The notes beneath the pieces are model-generated. The model ran no database searches, was not told where the DNA came from, and worked only from the letters and a program-made list of their open reading frames with translations. From contig CAIIXF020000005.1 of NCBI GenBank assembly GCA_903813345.2, positions 4,247,375 to 4,311,374 on the forward strand: DNA of 64,000 nt. Reading direction: 5' to 3'. Shown here piece after piece: positions 32,314 through 43,640 of the stretch. How positions within the stretch are numbered: position 1 is the stretch's first letter; each line of letters begins with the position of its first letter. This DNA comes from Owenia fusiformis. Its lineage: Eukaryota; Annelida; Polychaeta; Sabellida; Oweniidae. Made by a program: the position numbers and the translations under genes.

Positions 32314-32790
32314 TCGGATTTTCTCACATATAAGCCCTGGGCGTATAACTGAAAGAAGGGGTAATTTCGTCTGTTATTTTACCTCTTATTTTTCGCCCAT
32401 GGGCGTATAAGTATACTACTTTCGATTTTTGGCCCAGTGGGCGTAAAGGTGAGAAGAGCCATCTTCCTCAAAGACTTCCGTACCTACTGTTGTAGTCCTA
32501 CCGCATGTTTTGTAAGAATTATAAAGGAAATGTCACCTACAACCTTGGACTTAATGTTGAAACAAAGTAACAACAGAACGATCCACCACTGCCACTTACA
32601 GCACAGCATTGAACTTAATGTTGAAACAAAGTAACGACAGAACGATCTGCCAGTGTCAAAATACTCTTGAATTTATTGAAAAAATCAATAAATAGTCATT
32701 TTTATAGGCCCATGGGCATATAAGTGTACTACATTCGATTTCTGGCCCATGGGTCTAAATTGAGGGGAGCGTATCTGCGAGAAAATCCGG
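32314..32790. mobile_element. TA-flanked element with YCGGATTTTCTC TIRs
   Basis: The left end TCGGATTTTCTCACATATAA and the right end (reverse complement CCGGATTTTCTCGCAGATAC) are flanked by TA (32312-32313, 32791-32792). Internal direct repeats: a GCCCATGGGC...ATAAGTRTACTAC...TCGATTT unit near 32394 and 32706, and GAACTTAATGTTGAAACAAA near 32548 and 32610. The 65-codon ORF within is repeat read-through. It is a non-autonomous Tc1/mariner- or pogo-type candidate. Confidence 0.75.
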
Positions 32791-32799
32791 TACTACTTA

Positions 32800-33615
32800 A
32801 ATAAATGCCTTTGGGCTCATATTAAGAATTTAGTTAAAATGAATGTTTTCTCTGTGTACCATTTGAGAACATCAAAAACAATCAGTAACATATTGTGATT
32901 TTGTAAAATACAGTAAATACATAAATTATCAATACCCTTACATCTGGATTGTGGACATGGAAATTACATCAATATATCCATCTAATAAATGCCCACCAGC
33001 CTTTATAATTCTACTTAGGGAGTTTTTGATATATTTTTTATAGTGGTTGGTACTATGGACAGAGGACTCTAGTTCCATCTAATTAGCTACTTGAAGAAAA
33101 AACTTGGTTGCCCTATTCTGCTTTCCAATGTTTTAAGGCACTAAAACTTGTCTTTTTGAAGAAGCTGATATGAGATGGCATGAAATATTGTGCCAAGATT
33201 TTTACCGTCCTCATCAATGTAGTTTCAGTCAAAATTATTTATAAATATGGACAGTGATGCTTAAGTTTTGGTCCAATTTAACACTTTGTTACATCTTGGA
33301 ATTAAAGTGTGTCTAATTTAAGAGGCAAGGGGTCAATTAAGTTGGTCAGTCAAAGCTTTGCTTAAAAAAACAAATTACAATTTATTGAACCAGTTGTTCC
33401 AAAGCTGAATGCACAATATCTCTGTAAATGCTGATGTACTTTTTCATGTCCTAAAACTAAAACGTCTAAACTTGATTATTTAGAGAGAGCTCTGCACTTT
33501 ACTGTTCATTACCCCATGGCAGCACTAATCTCCAATATGCATCAGTACTAAGTAGAGCCTTCCGTTAAAAAGCAATCGCCATTGTTCTGAGGGTCCTTGT
33601 AATATTTTGAGTTAT
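32800..33615. other. AT-rich spacer
   Basis: Nothing recognised. Confidence 0.4.
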
Positions 33616-33624
33616 ATGTATATA

Positions 33625-33720
33625 CAGGGTGGGCCAAAAAAAACCACCCCCTAGCCATTAATTCTGATAAATATTTATTTTTTAACATGTACACCAACAA
33701 TGATACATCATTTTAAAGAT
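33625..33720 (+). mobile_element. Left end of a Tc1/mariner-like element
   Basis: TA followed by CAGGGTGGGCCAAAAAAAAC is the CAGGGTG-type terminus also seen at 42982. No matching right end was located downstream, so the extent is unknown. Confidence 0.45.
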
Positions 33721-33724
33721 AATT

Positions 33725-35460
33725 TAATTTGCAACAAAATGATATATAACAGAACAGTTTTCAACAACCATGGCTCGAGATATAACCATTTATGTGACAT
33801 GGGGGTCAAAAAACACCTTTTCAATTTTCATCGATTTTGCTAACAATAGCCTATTTCTACCAATTTTACTTTGCAGTTAAAAAATTGCAACATTGTCATG
33901 AGTTTTTCATTATTGGAAATTATATATTGTTTTCATTAAGGTTTTGAACCATGTATGCTCAATAAACACGTGTATGCTTATAAACCAATTCATTTCTTCT
34001 TCAGTCTGTCCAAATATGGCTCAATAGAGCCACCCCCGGACTCACCTTCTGATCGGATTATTCGCTAAAGACACGAAAACCATTGGTATAATTGATTGAT
34101 CTATGCGGAAGTACCATCAAACTTCTTATTATTCATTCTTTCAGTTTGTCTACATCCCTGATAGGCTAGTGATCTTTATAGACCAACTGTTTTAAATGCC
34201 CCAAGTACTATACATGTAATCAACAGGATAGAGGCTATATATCAGTAAGCAAGAATAGGGACATTTGCGATAAAAGGCTACTCAAATCGAGATGACATTT
34301 TTCTGAAAGGATAGTGGTGTCCACTCGGTGTTTCCTAAAACATGCAGGCCCTGTTTTTGTTGAACTAGGAGGAAAAATATATATACTCTGAATGTTAATG
34401 ACATGAGATGTTAAAAAGGACTCCTCAAGAATATAAAAACATTTCTTTCATTTTCTGATAGGAAAGTGCTTCATCACACAGGTCCAATGCTACTCTGGCG
34501 TTTTTGGAGATTCGAAATGACGCCATCTCTAGCCCAGACAAATGGCTTACTGGCAGTCCAGATGCCAACTATGTGATTACCATACCTCACCCTATGCAGA
34601 CAGAGCCTGTGGGAAATATTGGGTGCGGAGCAAATGAGCGGAGGGTGCGGAGCTAACGATTATTTTTGAATTTAAATTTGGGATATTTCTGAAACTAAGC
34701 CGTTTTGGGACTTCAAATATACCAAGATATGTGTATTTGACACCAAATATCAATACAATTGTGAAAATAGTAGCGCAATTCATTCTATAGCGACGCAGTG
34801 TGCCTTAAACCTTTCCCAGACCTATATATTTTGAAATTATCCTTTTAATACTGAGTCCCCAGCATTCATAAAAAATGGTGTTCAAGGTGCACTATCTATA
34901 CAAATTATTTTTGCATCTTGGAAGCCAGGCAGTATCTGTGTGATTTTATAAAAATTCGGAAATTTTTTCAGATATGAGCCCCCTCTAAATATTGGGTGCG
35001 GAGCAGCTCCATAAACGTAAATGACTTTTGAGACAGAGTTTGTGTAATCAGATTCCATCTAATTAGAAGGCAGGGAGAGACAATGAGGGGCAGTATGGTA
35101 TAAATCTACTAAATCAATCCTAATAATTATAGTAACAATGTGAGAAGTACAATGAGTAAAATATCCTCCAGGGAGCATAGTTTCAAAGCATCATTCATTG
35201 AAGCAAGCAATTCATCAACACACATTAAAACCACAACTGTTTGCTTGGAGTGATAATTAATACCTCAACAGAATTCTACACATTGTAACCCATGCTACTG
35301 TTCCTTTGTATTTTAGAAAACTTGATAGTGTCCGTGTATTAATAAGGTGTTACAACTAAGGAGTAGGATTGTCTTAATTGCTACAGGCAAATGCAGCTTA
35401 ACAGGGAACTGATAAATGGAAGTATATGTAAGGCAGTAGTCAGTGTTCAGCAATATTACT
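33725..35460. other. AT-rich DNA with a duplicated ATTGGGTGCGGAGCA word
   Basis: AAATATTGGGTGCGGAGCA occurs at about 34614-34633 and again at about 34985-35003, about 370 bp apart. Otherwise nothing was recognised. Confidence 0.4.
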
Positions 35461-35464
35461 TAGG

Positions 35465-35615
35465 TTGACATAACACAAGATTGATGTTTCTCATCACCAA
35501 TGCTTTTATTATATTAAAGCATATAACATCCTGTGCATTAAAAGGATTCTTTACTAGAATATGGCAAAACACAGACTTAAAGTTACCATGCTATATTACA
35601 ACAATAATCTGGATT
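35465..35615 (+). repeat. Direct repeat DR1 (partner 38730-38890)
   Basis: GATTGATGTTTCTCATCACC, AATGCTTTTATTATATTAAA and GCATATAACATCCTGTGCAT recur with few changes 3.3 kb downstream in the same orientation. Confidence 0.85.
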
Positions 35616-35989
35616 TGCTTCATTGACATTCCTCATCCCCTTTCATTTGTATAAAATTTTTTATTCAAGCCTTTGTTCTGAAGAATTAATTTAGATGAAA
35701 GTGTTCCATTGTCATTATTACTGTTTGATGTCAGATTTAATATAGATAAGTTTTCTAATGAGCCGAATAGCTTGGACAAAAGAGTAAATTCACACCTCAT
35801 ATTCAATTACAAAATAACAACACTTAAAAAGGAACCTTATATTTGTATTGGATAATTATAATACATTGGAAGTAACATTGAGGTGCAGATTCGCACTTTT
35901 GAGCATGTTAATACAAGTTTTTACATTCTTAGCAGGAGACAGGTTTTTGAAAAATCTGTAGGAATGATATAACATATTGGCAATGAACT

Positions 35990-36510
35990 CACAATTTTTT
36001 CACTTGGCACCTTTTGAGGTGGATCCCGGCTATGGCATTAATGGTTGAGAAATAGGGATCGAAACCAGCCAAAGTTTTCTCCTGATGACCATTGTGAATT
36101 GTTGTGTTTTATATGGATTATGATGATGGCTTTGCGAACGGATGTTGACCCTTTGAATTGCATATGGACTATAAGACTGGATTTTATCTATCCCACATCA
36201 TTTGAGACTGAATACTCTATCTGTTATGAGTACTAAGTATCTACAACTATTTTTGATGTTATGAGTATTGGCTATCAATTTTTTCAATTTTTCTTCAACA
36301 TGTATTGTAATGATTTCAGTATGAATGAAATGTCCCTTGGTGTTCTTGTCCTGGATTGTGATATTGGTTCTTGATTGGAGGGGGGAGGGGGATGTTAGAC
36401 ATTGTTTCTTTTCACGTTAGATTATGGTTTTGGGATATATAGGGTTTACTTTTCTTATGACAGATTTACACTTACAGTTTGCTTTTCTTGTTGGGTTTTT
36501 AGTCATCCTT
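35990..36510 (+). repeat. Family B, long copy; left arm of a 500-bp inverted repeat
   Basis: The arm includes GGCTATGGCATTAATGGTTG, TTTTCTCCTGATGACCATTG, ATGAATGAAATGTCCCTTGG and TTTGCTTTTCTTGTTGGG. The reverse complement lies at 38190-38685 with scattered changes. The 63-codon ORF 36045-36236 is not conserved between arms. Confidence 0.85.
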
Positions 36511-36699
36511 CCCTTTGGCATCTGTGCTTCACTCGATTATCGTATTGATATGTATTTCTGCTGACGTTTTAACACCACATTATATAGAATTACAATGCAG
36601 AATGATAATAAAACACAAAACAACTACTAAATTCCACTTTTGTTCTCATGCTTCCAACAAAACAATTCCACTAATTTTCCAGCTATTCCAACATTTTTA

Positions 36700-37310
36700 A
36701 CTAACATATATTAAAATGGCCAACATTTTTCAAAAATGGCCACCATAGTATAAGTATCAACAACATTGATCTTATGCTATGCTATGAGTTATCACGAAAT
36801 ATGTAAACAAGTGCAAAAAGAGAAAGGACAAAAAATTATTACAGAACCAGCATAAAAAGAAAACATCGAAGAGTACAGTCATTACAGTAACAAACCCAAG
36901 CCATCACAAACCATGGTCCTAAGTAAAGAGAAACAATGACTAATAATCCCCTTCCGAAACCATTCACCATTATCACAATCTAGGACCACAACACCAAGGG
37001 ACATTTCTTTCATTTTTCAAGTCAGCTGCTCTATTGTTACACTGCTATATTAATTTGAACAAAAACTGTAAAATAAACACTAAAATTTAAACATTGACTT
37101 CTGAGCAGAACTTGTACTCACATAGGACACGATGGAGAGAAATATTATGACTATCAGACCAAAACTACTTGACGGATGTATGGACTTTTGGATGGATGGA
37201 TGGACAGATGGAAAGATGACCACATATGGACTAATTGGAAGATTGAAGGTGGGGAAGACCGACAGAGGCATTCTGTATATCCTCCAATCCTCTTTTGTTG
37301 GTGTAAAAAT
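36700..37310 (-). repeat. ATGGCC-type repeat, copy 5, with a family B fragment inside
   Basis: It starts AAAATGGCCAACATTTTTC and ends with GAGCAGAACTTGTACTC, GGATGGATGGATGG and ATATCCTCCAATCC. A family B piece (AACACCAAGGGACATTTC) sits at about 36900-37015. The several overlapping ORFs at 37080-37405 on both strands are products of the ATGGATGG microsatellite. Confidence 0.65.
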
Positions 37311-37319
37311 GGGAGTTCA

Positions 37320-38185
37320 TTGACACTTGTCACAATTAATTTTGGACTTGACATAATAGATTTTGCTGGTTTTAGCTCAAATAGTAATTCATACAAATAG
37401 TACACATGTTTTGTTTTGTGAAATGTATTTCTGACTTGGCTTGTCTTCGCAGATGTTAATAGTGGTTAGCTGCTACTGGTTTGATTGCAATTTGAGTGCA
37501 AACTCAGAAGTGAGTAGCTCCCATAATTATTTTGTCATCCTTCGTATTCATAAACATAATATACTTAATCACACCCATCAGTATATGATGTCCAATCAAA
37601 TTGCAGGATATGATCATGTGAACAATCTCTCTCTTGCTAAGGATAGATAGACTTGTATTACCATTCTCAAAAGCTTGGCTAAGCACATCAATGTAAAGAT
37701 AAATTAATGTAGTGTCTAAAATGCGTACCTATGTACTGACAGCAGCTTGTATCCAAGCTTAGCAAACAGCAAAATGATCTGATTTTGGAATTTCTTTCAA
37801 GAGCTAGTAATGCTCGCTACGTGTTTTCATTAGGCTTCACACATACTCAGAAAAAAATCATCAACCAATTAAATAAATAAATAAACTTCACACATATGTC
37901 TTATAATAGTGCAAATATGCATATCTATAATCGAACATTTGGGAAAACGCAATGACAGTCATAGAAATCTGCAGATCAACAAAAACCAACTTCAAAAATC
38001 AAAAGCAAACTGACGGCGTAATAGAACATTCTGGGATCTAAAATTTTCAGTATGGATAAAGTATTTTGGAATCTTTCGAACGAGGCAAGTCTCAAGTTCG
38101 AGAGACAATCATATCAACTTGAACAAAAGTTCAGTTTTGAAGAAAAATTTCAACATGTCCAGAAGATCCATTTTCGTTTATTGGC
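37320..38185. other. AT-rich spacer between inverted arms
   Basis: No coding or terminal-repeat signal is visible. An AAAT microsatellite lies at about 37872. Confidence 0.35.
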
Positions 38186-38189
38186 TGTG

Positions 38190-38685
38190 TAGAGAAAACC
38201 TAGCAAGCAAGGCCAAACTCTAAGTGAAAACCTGTCATTAGAAAAATATCCCCCAAATACCCAAAAACCATGAAAAGAAATAATGTCTGACACTCTTTTC
38301 CCCCCATCAATCAAGAGCAAATATCACAATCCAGGACCAGAACACCAAGGGACATTTCATTCATACTGAAGTCATTACAATACATGTTAAAGAAAAAATC
38401 GATAGCCAATACTTAAAACACCAAAAATAGTTGTCCATACTAGTACTCATAAAAGATTTAATATAGAGCATTCAATCTCAAATGATGTGGGACAGACAAA
38501 ATCCAACCTCATAGACAATTCAAAGGGTCAACATTCCTTCGCAAAACTGTTGCCATGATCCATAAAACAATATAATCCACAATGGTCATCAGGAGAAAAC
38601 TATGGCTGGTTTCAATCCCTAATTCTCAACCATTAATACCATAGCCAGGATTCACCTTAAAAATGCCAAATACACAGTTCCATTT
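38190..38685 (-). repeat. Family B, long copy; right arm of the inverted repeat
   Basis: Reverse complement of 35990-36510. It includes AACACCAAGGGACATTTCAT and GTCATCAGGAGAAAACTATG. Confidence 0.85.
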
Positions 38686-38729
38686 CAATTTCCTAAATAA
38701 TTCCAAATTCATTCATAATAGTCAGTGTA

Positions 38730-38890
38730 CAATAAAATTAGATTGACATCATACACGATTGATGTTTCTCATCACCAATGCTTTTATTATATTAAAGCAT
38801 ATAACATCCTGTGCATTAAAGGATTCTATACTAGAATATGGCATTACACAGACTTAAAGTTCACCAGGGTGTATTATAACAATAATCACC
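38730..38890 (+). repeat. Direct repeat DR2 (partner 35465-35615)
   Basis: It carries the same blocks as DR1. The 68-codon ORF here is not open in DR1. Confidence 0.85.
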
Positions 38891-39780
38891 CATTTTGTCA
38901 TGTTATTTTCTACGAGCATGTTGTGCTTTAATTCTCATCTTGTTTTATAATGTTGGAGTCTTTAAAGAAAGATATTATGACAAATGATTACATGAGCATT
39001 TTCAAATATAAATGTGACCATTGATCATTTAGTTGCCACTAGGGTTTATACCACATTCTATTGAAATCATTTACTTTAAATTATTCTATTTATTGTGACA
39101 CATGTGTCAAACATTGCTGCTTGTATGTAGTCATGTAGTCAAAATTTATAAATCAAGTGTCTTCATTTGCCAAACTAAAACATCAAAACTAAAACATTCG
39201 TGATATACATGGTGATGATGTAGAAAATAAGTAAAGATAAAGAAAATTGAGAAAATAAATGTGATTTTTTATGACTTAACAGGTACAAAACAAGATATTC
39301 GGTGAAAAGGGAATCAAAAAATTTCTAGCTAGACATGAATTTTAATTTTCATAAACACACCAGCAATGTGTACTGTCATTCATTCAAATTCTCTTCATTA
39401 TCTTCCATTAACCATTAATTGAACCAAGTTCATAATGATATTCGCTCATATATCAGATCAGTACTAACTTTTATCCCACGATTAATGTGTTATCTGTACA
39501 ATAACAGCTATTGATATTTCTGATATCATTGAAATCCATGTGATATTTTCCAGAAAATTGTTTATCAAACTCATATGCGTGTGATATCGTTTATCTCACA
39601 CATATCGGTGTGATATCACATTTGCATTTCGCTCCACAATATTGTTGGAAATTAGGTCAGATAATTTATTCTCTTTTGAGAAAATAGGTCCGTTAATTTA
39701 TTCTCTTCAAGTTTCATTGGTGTATTGAATTACGATTGTGTATATAATTTGATAAGAAGGCTGCTAAAGAACGATTAAAA

Positions 39781-40005
39781 ATGGTATTTTCGCCTGACGA
39801 AGAATTGGCGAATTTCGACATTCACATGGGAAACTCTGACGTTTCCGATGAAAATCAAGAGAGCAGTGATAACAGTGAGTTTGACAGATTCGGGAATGAG
39901 GATGTTAATGCATTTATTGCCAATTAAAAGAACAAAAACACATTGCGAAAAACAGCGAGCGATATGAAAATACTTCGTGAATTCCTGAACATCACATCAC
40001 AAGGT
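39781..40005 (+). pseudogene. Crypton-like (DUF3504/tyrosine recombinase-type) N-terminal remnant
   Basis: From ATG 39781 the frame reads an acidic leader, then NEDVNAFIAN, an in-frame TAA at 39925-39927, then KNKNTLRKTASDMKILREFL. In the family, a K-N-x-N-T-x-x-K-T-x-x-D-x-x-x-F-x-x-(F/W)-L segment forms the start of the SAM-like core-binding domain of Crypton-derived recombinases and ZMYM/QRICH-type host proteins. Recognition is by pattern memory only. No catalytic R..H..R..Y region follows, because the frame runs into a large palindromic repeat at about 40005. Upstream, GTCAGATAATTTATTCTCTT and GTCCGTTAATTTATTCTCTT repeat, perhaps marking the transcription start area. Likely a dead fragment of a repeat family. 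Confidence 0.45.
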
Positions 40006-40027
40006 GATTGTAATCATGGGATAAATC

Positions 40028-40172
40028 CAATATCACATAATTTCTTGTGATATCATTTTATCACCTCGTAGATATCAAATATCAACACTCATTCGCTTCG
40101 CTCACTCGTGTTGATATTTGATATCAACTCGGCGATAAAAATGATATCACTCAAAATGATGTGATATTCTGT
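40028..40172. repeat. 145-bp imperfect palindrome with an 18-bp perfect core stem
   Basis: GATATCAAATATCAACAC (40071-40088) pairs exactly with GTGTTGATATTTGATATC (40108-40125) across a 19-nt loop with GCTTCGCTC. Outer parts extend the pairing: TTTATCACCTCGTAGATATC with GATATCAACTCGGCGATAAA, then CTTGTGATATCATT with AATGATATCACTCA, out to about 40028 and 40172. It is rich in GATATCA words that also occur at 39510-39620. Confidence 0.88.
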
Positions 40173-40246
40173 ATATATCGCACTGCTGTATCCATTGACC
40201 AAGTGTAAAAATTCATAGTACTTCCTAATTGGGTTATTGATATATA

Positions 40247-40375
40247 CAGGCCTTGGCCGAAAATTCTTTCAAAATCATGCAGTTTTCACCATTGGCCATT
40301 TTTTCACCAAAAGTGAACCCCCCTGGAATTTTCCCAAAAATGAACCCCCCTTGGCAAATCCTGGCTACAGGCCTG
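40247..40375. mobile_element. Short hAT-like MITE (CAGGCCTKTRGCC ends)
   Basis: The left end is CAGGCCTTGGCCGAAAATTC and the right end (reverse complement) is CAGGCCTGTAGCCAGGATTT. Flanks share GATATA, so the target duplication is only approximate. The interior repeats AAARTGAACCCCCCT twice. Confidence 0.45.
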
Positions 40376-40439
40376 ATATACTATATTCTCTTTAATAAGC
40401 ACATAATTCATTTTCCAAATTAAAATTAAGAATGGTAAG

Positions 40440-40656
40440 ATATTCAACGATTCTATAACAACCTGGGGGCACAAGTCTGTGTTGTGTAATGAGCCAGATA
40501 CTAGATGTGAAAGGGAGGGTGCTAGATTCAATGCCCCGTACATGAATCAAACTCAGGAACCACAACTCACAAGTCAGACGCTCTACCCCTGAGCCACACG
40601 GGCAAGCCACTACAGATAAGACTGTAGTTCCGACTTGTTATTGAGGGTCATTACAA
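40440..40656 (-). repeat. tRNA-derived SINE copy C
   Basis: On the minus strand: leader GTAATGACCCTCAATAACAA, then GTGGCTCAGGGGTAGAGCGT (A box), TTCCTGAGTTTGATTCATG (B box), GGGGCATTGAATCTAGCAC and TCTAGTATCTGGCTCATTAC. It matches copy B at 42001-42185 and copy A. The acceptor stem is not conserved, so this is a SINE rather than a tRNA gene. The ORFs on this strand here are unrelated. Confidence 0.8.
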
Positions 40657-40659
40657 TTC

Positions 40660-41998
40660 TCTGTGTAAAAATCGAGATTAATGCATTAAATTTTGTGTTT
40701 TCTTGAGACCATATTCAACATAGAAGTTGCATATGTGCACTCATTAGAACTGTGTGCTCGTTAGAGAAAATATGGTAGATGTTTTCAATCTAACTGATCA
40801 GATTTTACCGCATCATGAAACACAGTTATTTCTTACTATTGTTATTGTGTTGATCCCTGAAGATAAATATTATTTTGTGGATCTCATTAAGTCGTTTAAT
40901 CAACATTATCCAACTTAAAATGACCACCAATTATTATGATTTCCACAAGAAGGGACTAAGCTAGGCTATATGCATTTTCAGGATTACTTAAAAGTCGAAT
41001 TACCTGTGTGAATAATATATAATAAATATATATCTCAATAATGTCAATGCCCAAGAAAATAAGTTTAATTAAGTGTTAATCACAAGAGTGGAGTCTGGAA
41101 GTTTTTGGTACAATGCACATTGTATATCAGACTGCGGCTGTAAATGGGTTGAGAATGATTTGATTTCTAGGAAATAGAATCAAGGAAATTTGTAAAAATG
41201 ATAAGGCAATAGCATGATATAATAAATGTTTATATCATGGCTAGGTCAGCTAGTTCCGATTCATACTTTGGTTATAAGCTTATACTCATTTATCATATCA
41301 GACGTCATGGTGCAGAATATAATCTACATAACTGTACAGTTTATTAGGGATTTACAAAAAATCAAAACATCTATAGAAGTCAAGATTATTAATGAATCTA
41401 ATTGATTAATGTATTGCTATTATTGTCAGACTCACTGTCAGACACTCTTGTCAGATTGCAAATTGGGAATAATGATATATGGACTGACAGGCTGAATGAA
41501 AGCCATATGATTAATGGAAGTGCAGTAGACATGACCAGAATATCTATTTATAGATAGTGCTCTATTAAAGCAGCTCAACTTACTGTCTTGAAGTTGATGG
41601 GAAAAAACAATTGAGATATCTCACACTTATCTTGATATATGGATCATGGTTGAAAAGATGTAGCCAAGATAGTGTTGATTGGTGAATATATCACAGTCAT
41701 CTGACAGTGCTTCTTTGAACTGTTTGATTGCAGTACGTGATGTGATGTATGTTTGTATGTTCGCTCATATGTTCGTTTAACACCTCGTGATGCTTGGCTA
41801 GAGTTCTAAATGAACTGAACGAACAACTATAATAATAATCAGTCTGTCCTTCCTTCTCGCTAGAAAATAACTACTATTAAAATGGCAGTAGTTTTTCTAA
41901 AATCTAAGATTTTCCAACAAAGCAATGATTATTACAAGTTTTTGGGGCCTTGGCTTCACATAATCGACACAGAAAATCTACAACATACTGCTTATCCC
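40660..41998. other. AT-rich spacer
   Basis: A weak ATGGCAG word occurs at 41880. Nothing else was recognised. Confidence 0.35.
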
Positions 41999-42000
41999 TG

Positions 42001-42185
42001 TAATGACCCTTGATAGCAAGTCACTACTACAGTCTTGGCTGTAGTTGCTAGCCCCTTTAGCTAGAGCGGTAGAGGGTCAATCATGTGAGCAGAAGGTCCT
42101 TGGTTCAATTCATGCACAGGGCATTGAATTTAGCACATCGCCTTTTATGTCTTGTATCTGACTCGTCACTACAGCTCCATCATCA
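42001..42185 (+). repeat. tRNA-derived SINE copy B
   Basis: Leader GTAATGACCCTTGATAGCAA, then TTTAGCTAGAGCGGTAGAGG (A box-like), GGTCCTTGGTTCAATTCATG (B box), GGGCATTGAATTTAGCAC and TTGTATCTGACTCGTCACTA. The order is the same as in copy C. Confidence 0.8.
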
Positions 42186-42189
42186 CTGT

Positions 42190-42780
42190 CAAATGTGAAA
42201 ATGACATTGTGTATGAGTACAACAGAATGTTGCCAACAGGAGTTTTTATGATTTTGAGAAGCAATACAATTAGTGAAAAATATAAAACTTGAACTAAAAA
42301 CTCATCAAGAAATTACTTTCCAATGAATAACACCTGGGAATTTTTATGATATGGAAAAAAATAGTATCGTCCTGCCCAATCCAACTCCCAAAAATCGTAT
42401 TCACCTCCCAAATCCTGCTCACAAAAAAAAGTTATTCACCTCCCGGGAATTTTTCCAAACAAAGCTTCCTATTACGTTCATTTGGGTTGATATAACATGC
42501 TATAATGAGGTTCTTATGTGAGGAACAGTATTTTGAAAATAACAAAATTGAAAAAATAGATTTTGAAATGTAAGAATTATGAAGATTGTAAGCCTTTTAA
42601 ACATAGGCGAATTGTAATTTCTTCATGCTCTGACAGCTTATTCCAGCTTGACAATATGATATTTCCCTCTGGCACTCTGGAAATATTATATTGTCCCTCA
42701 GAATAAAACCCATATTAAATCCCTCCCAGTAAATAACCTCTCAATATTATTATATTAAAATCTATCATGGTTATGATTAA
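42190..42780. other. AT-rich spacer with a CTCCC-rich patch
   Basis: About 42370-42455 has CAACTCCCAAAAATCGTATT and CACCTCCCGGGAATTTTTCC, faintly like the 5.9-kb array. The rest is plain. Confidence 0.3.
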
Positions 42781-42979
42781 CTTGAACAAGTTAATCATAT
42801 TAACTTTCTCAGTATTACAATAGATAAAAATCTAAATTGGAAAAGTCACATTGCTTCTGTTAATGTAGAAACCTCAATTGGTATATTATATAGAGTTAAA
42901 CATTGAATGTTAAACATTAATGGATTTATGAGCATATAGTTTTCATTTATCCATTCTCATCTTATGTATTGTAGTGTTA
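42781..42979 (+). pseudogene. LINE reverse transcriptase C-terminal fragment with stops
   Basis: The frame from 42781 reads LEQVNHINFLSITIDKNLNW, then KSHIASVNVE, IGILYRVKH, stop, MLNINGF, stop, and FSFIHSHLMYCSVI. In the families, this matches the segment after the RT catalytic core of CR1/RTE/Jockey-like LINEs (V-x-x-x-KFLG-x-x-ID-x-x-L-x-W-x-x-HI ... S-x-I-x-x-x-L-x-YC). At least three in-frame stops make it dead. The frame is cut exactly where the Tc1-like element begins at TA 42980. I could not follow it convincingly on the far side. Confidence 0.72.
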
Positions 42980-43153
42980 TACAGGGTGGTAAAAAAATGG
43001 AAACCCTCCATTTTCCTAATATCTTTGTCATTTTGAGGAATTACTCCCTGCTATTTCACACATTTGTACCTCATTCAATTTCCTACCAACCTACCAAATT
43101 TCATGACCATCAGACTGATAGTCACAATTTTACAGCACTTTGAATAACATGCT

Positions 43154-43288
43154 TCAAGTTTGGCCATCATCGCGCTGTAGGCAAACCTGCACAGTTGTCA
43201 TGGGCCGAATGCATTCCTCAGCAGGCATGGCTTGAATGATACGGATGATCTCATTTTTGAGGTTTGTGATTGTCCTGAGGTAGGGACA
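43154..43288 (-). pseudogene. C-terminal remnant of an IS630/Tc1/mariner transposase
   Basis: The minus strand reads CPYLRTITNLKNEIIRIIQA, then MPAEECIRPM and VCLQRDDGQ to TGA at 43156-43154. The family C-terminus has a P-R-T-I-x-x-L-K-x-x-I-x-x-x-I-x-A-I segment followed by an R-x-x-x-C-x-x-x-x-G-G-H tail, which this resembles. No DDE catalytic residues remain. Confidence 0.5.
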
Positions 43289-43399
43289 TTTTGGACGACG
43301 AGTGCAGGTGGCCCGACAGCGCAATAGTGGCCACTAGGGCATGTTCTGTAACTTTATGACTATCAATCAAAAATAAAGTAAGCTTGTAGGAATATATAA

Positions 43400-43640
43400 G
43401 CACAAATGCCAAAGGGAAGGGTGACTAAAAACTTTAAAGAAACCCAACAAGAAAAGCAACAATGTCTAACATCCCCCTCCCTCCTCCAATCGAGAACCAA
43501 TATCACAATCCAGGACCAGAACACCAAGGGACATTTCATTCATACTGAAGTCATTACAATACATGTTGAAGAAAAATTGAAAAAATTGATATCCAATACT
43601 CATAACATCAAAGATAGTTGTAGATACTAGTACTCATAAA
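43400..43640 (-). repeat. Family B dispersed repeat inside the Tc1-like element
   Basis: AAGGGAAGGGTGACTAAAAA, AACACCAAGGGACATTTCAT and GATACTAGTACTCATAAAAG match 53300-53350 and 38340-38460. The 74-codon ORF is repeat read-through. Confidence 0.75.

Noticed and set aside
33625-35003. Tc1-like element ending at the GGGTGCGGAGCA repeats
   Set aside because: No inverted match to CAGGGTGGGCC was found there. The GGGTGCGGAGCA words are direct repeats.
37080-37405. Overlapping ORFs on both strands near 37.1-37.4 kb
   Set aside because: They arise from an ATGGATGG microsatellite at the end of a dispersed repeat.
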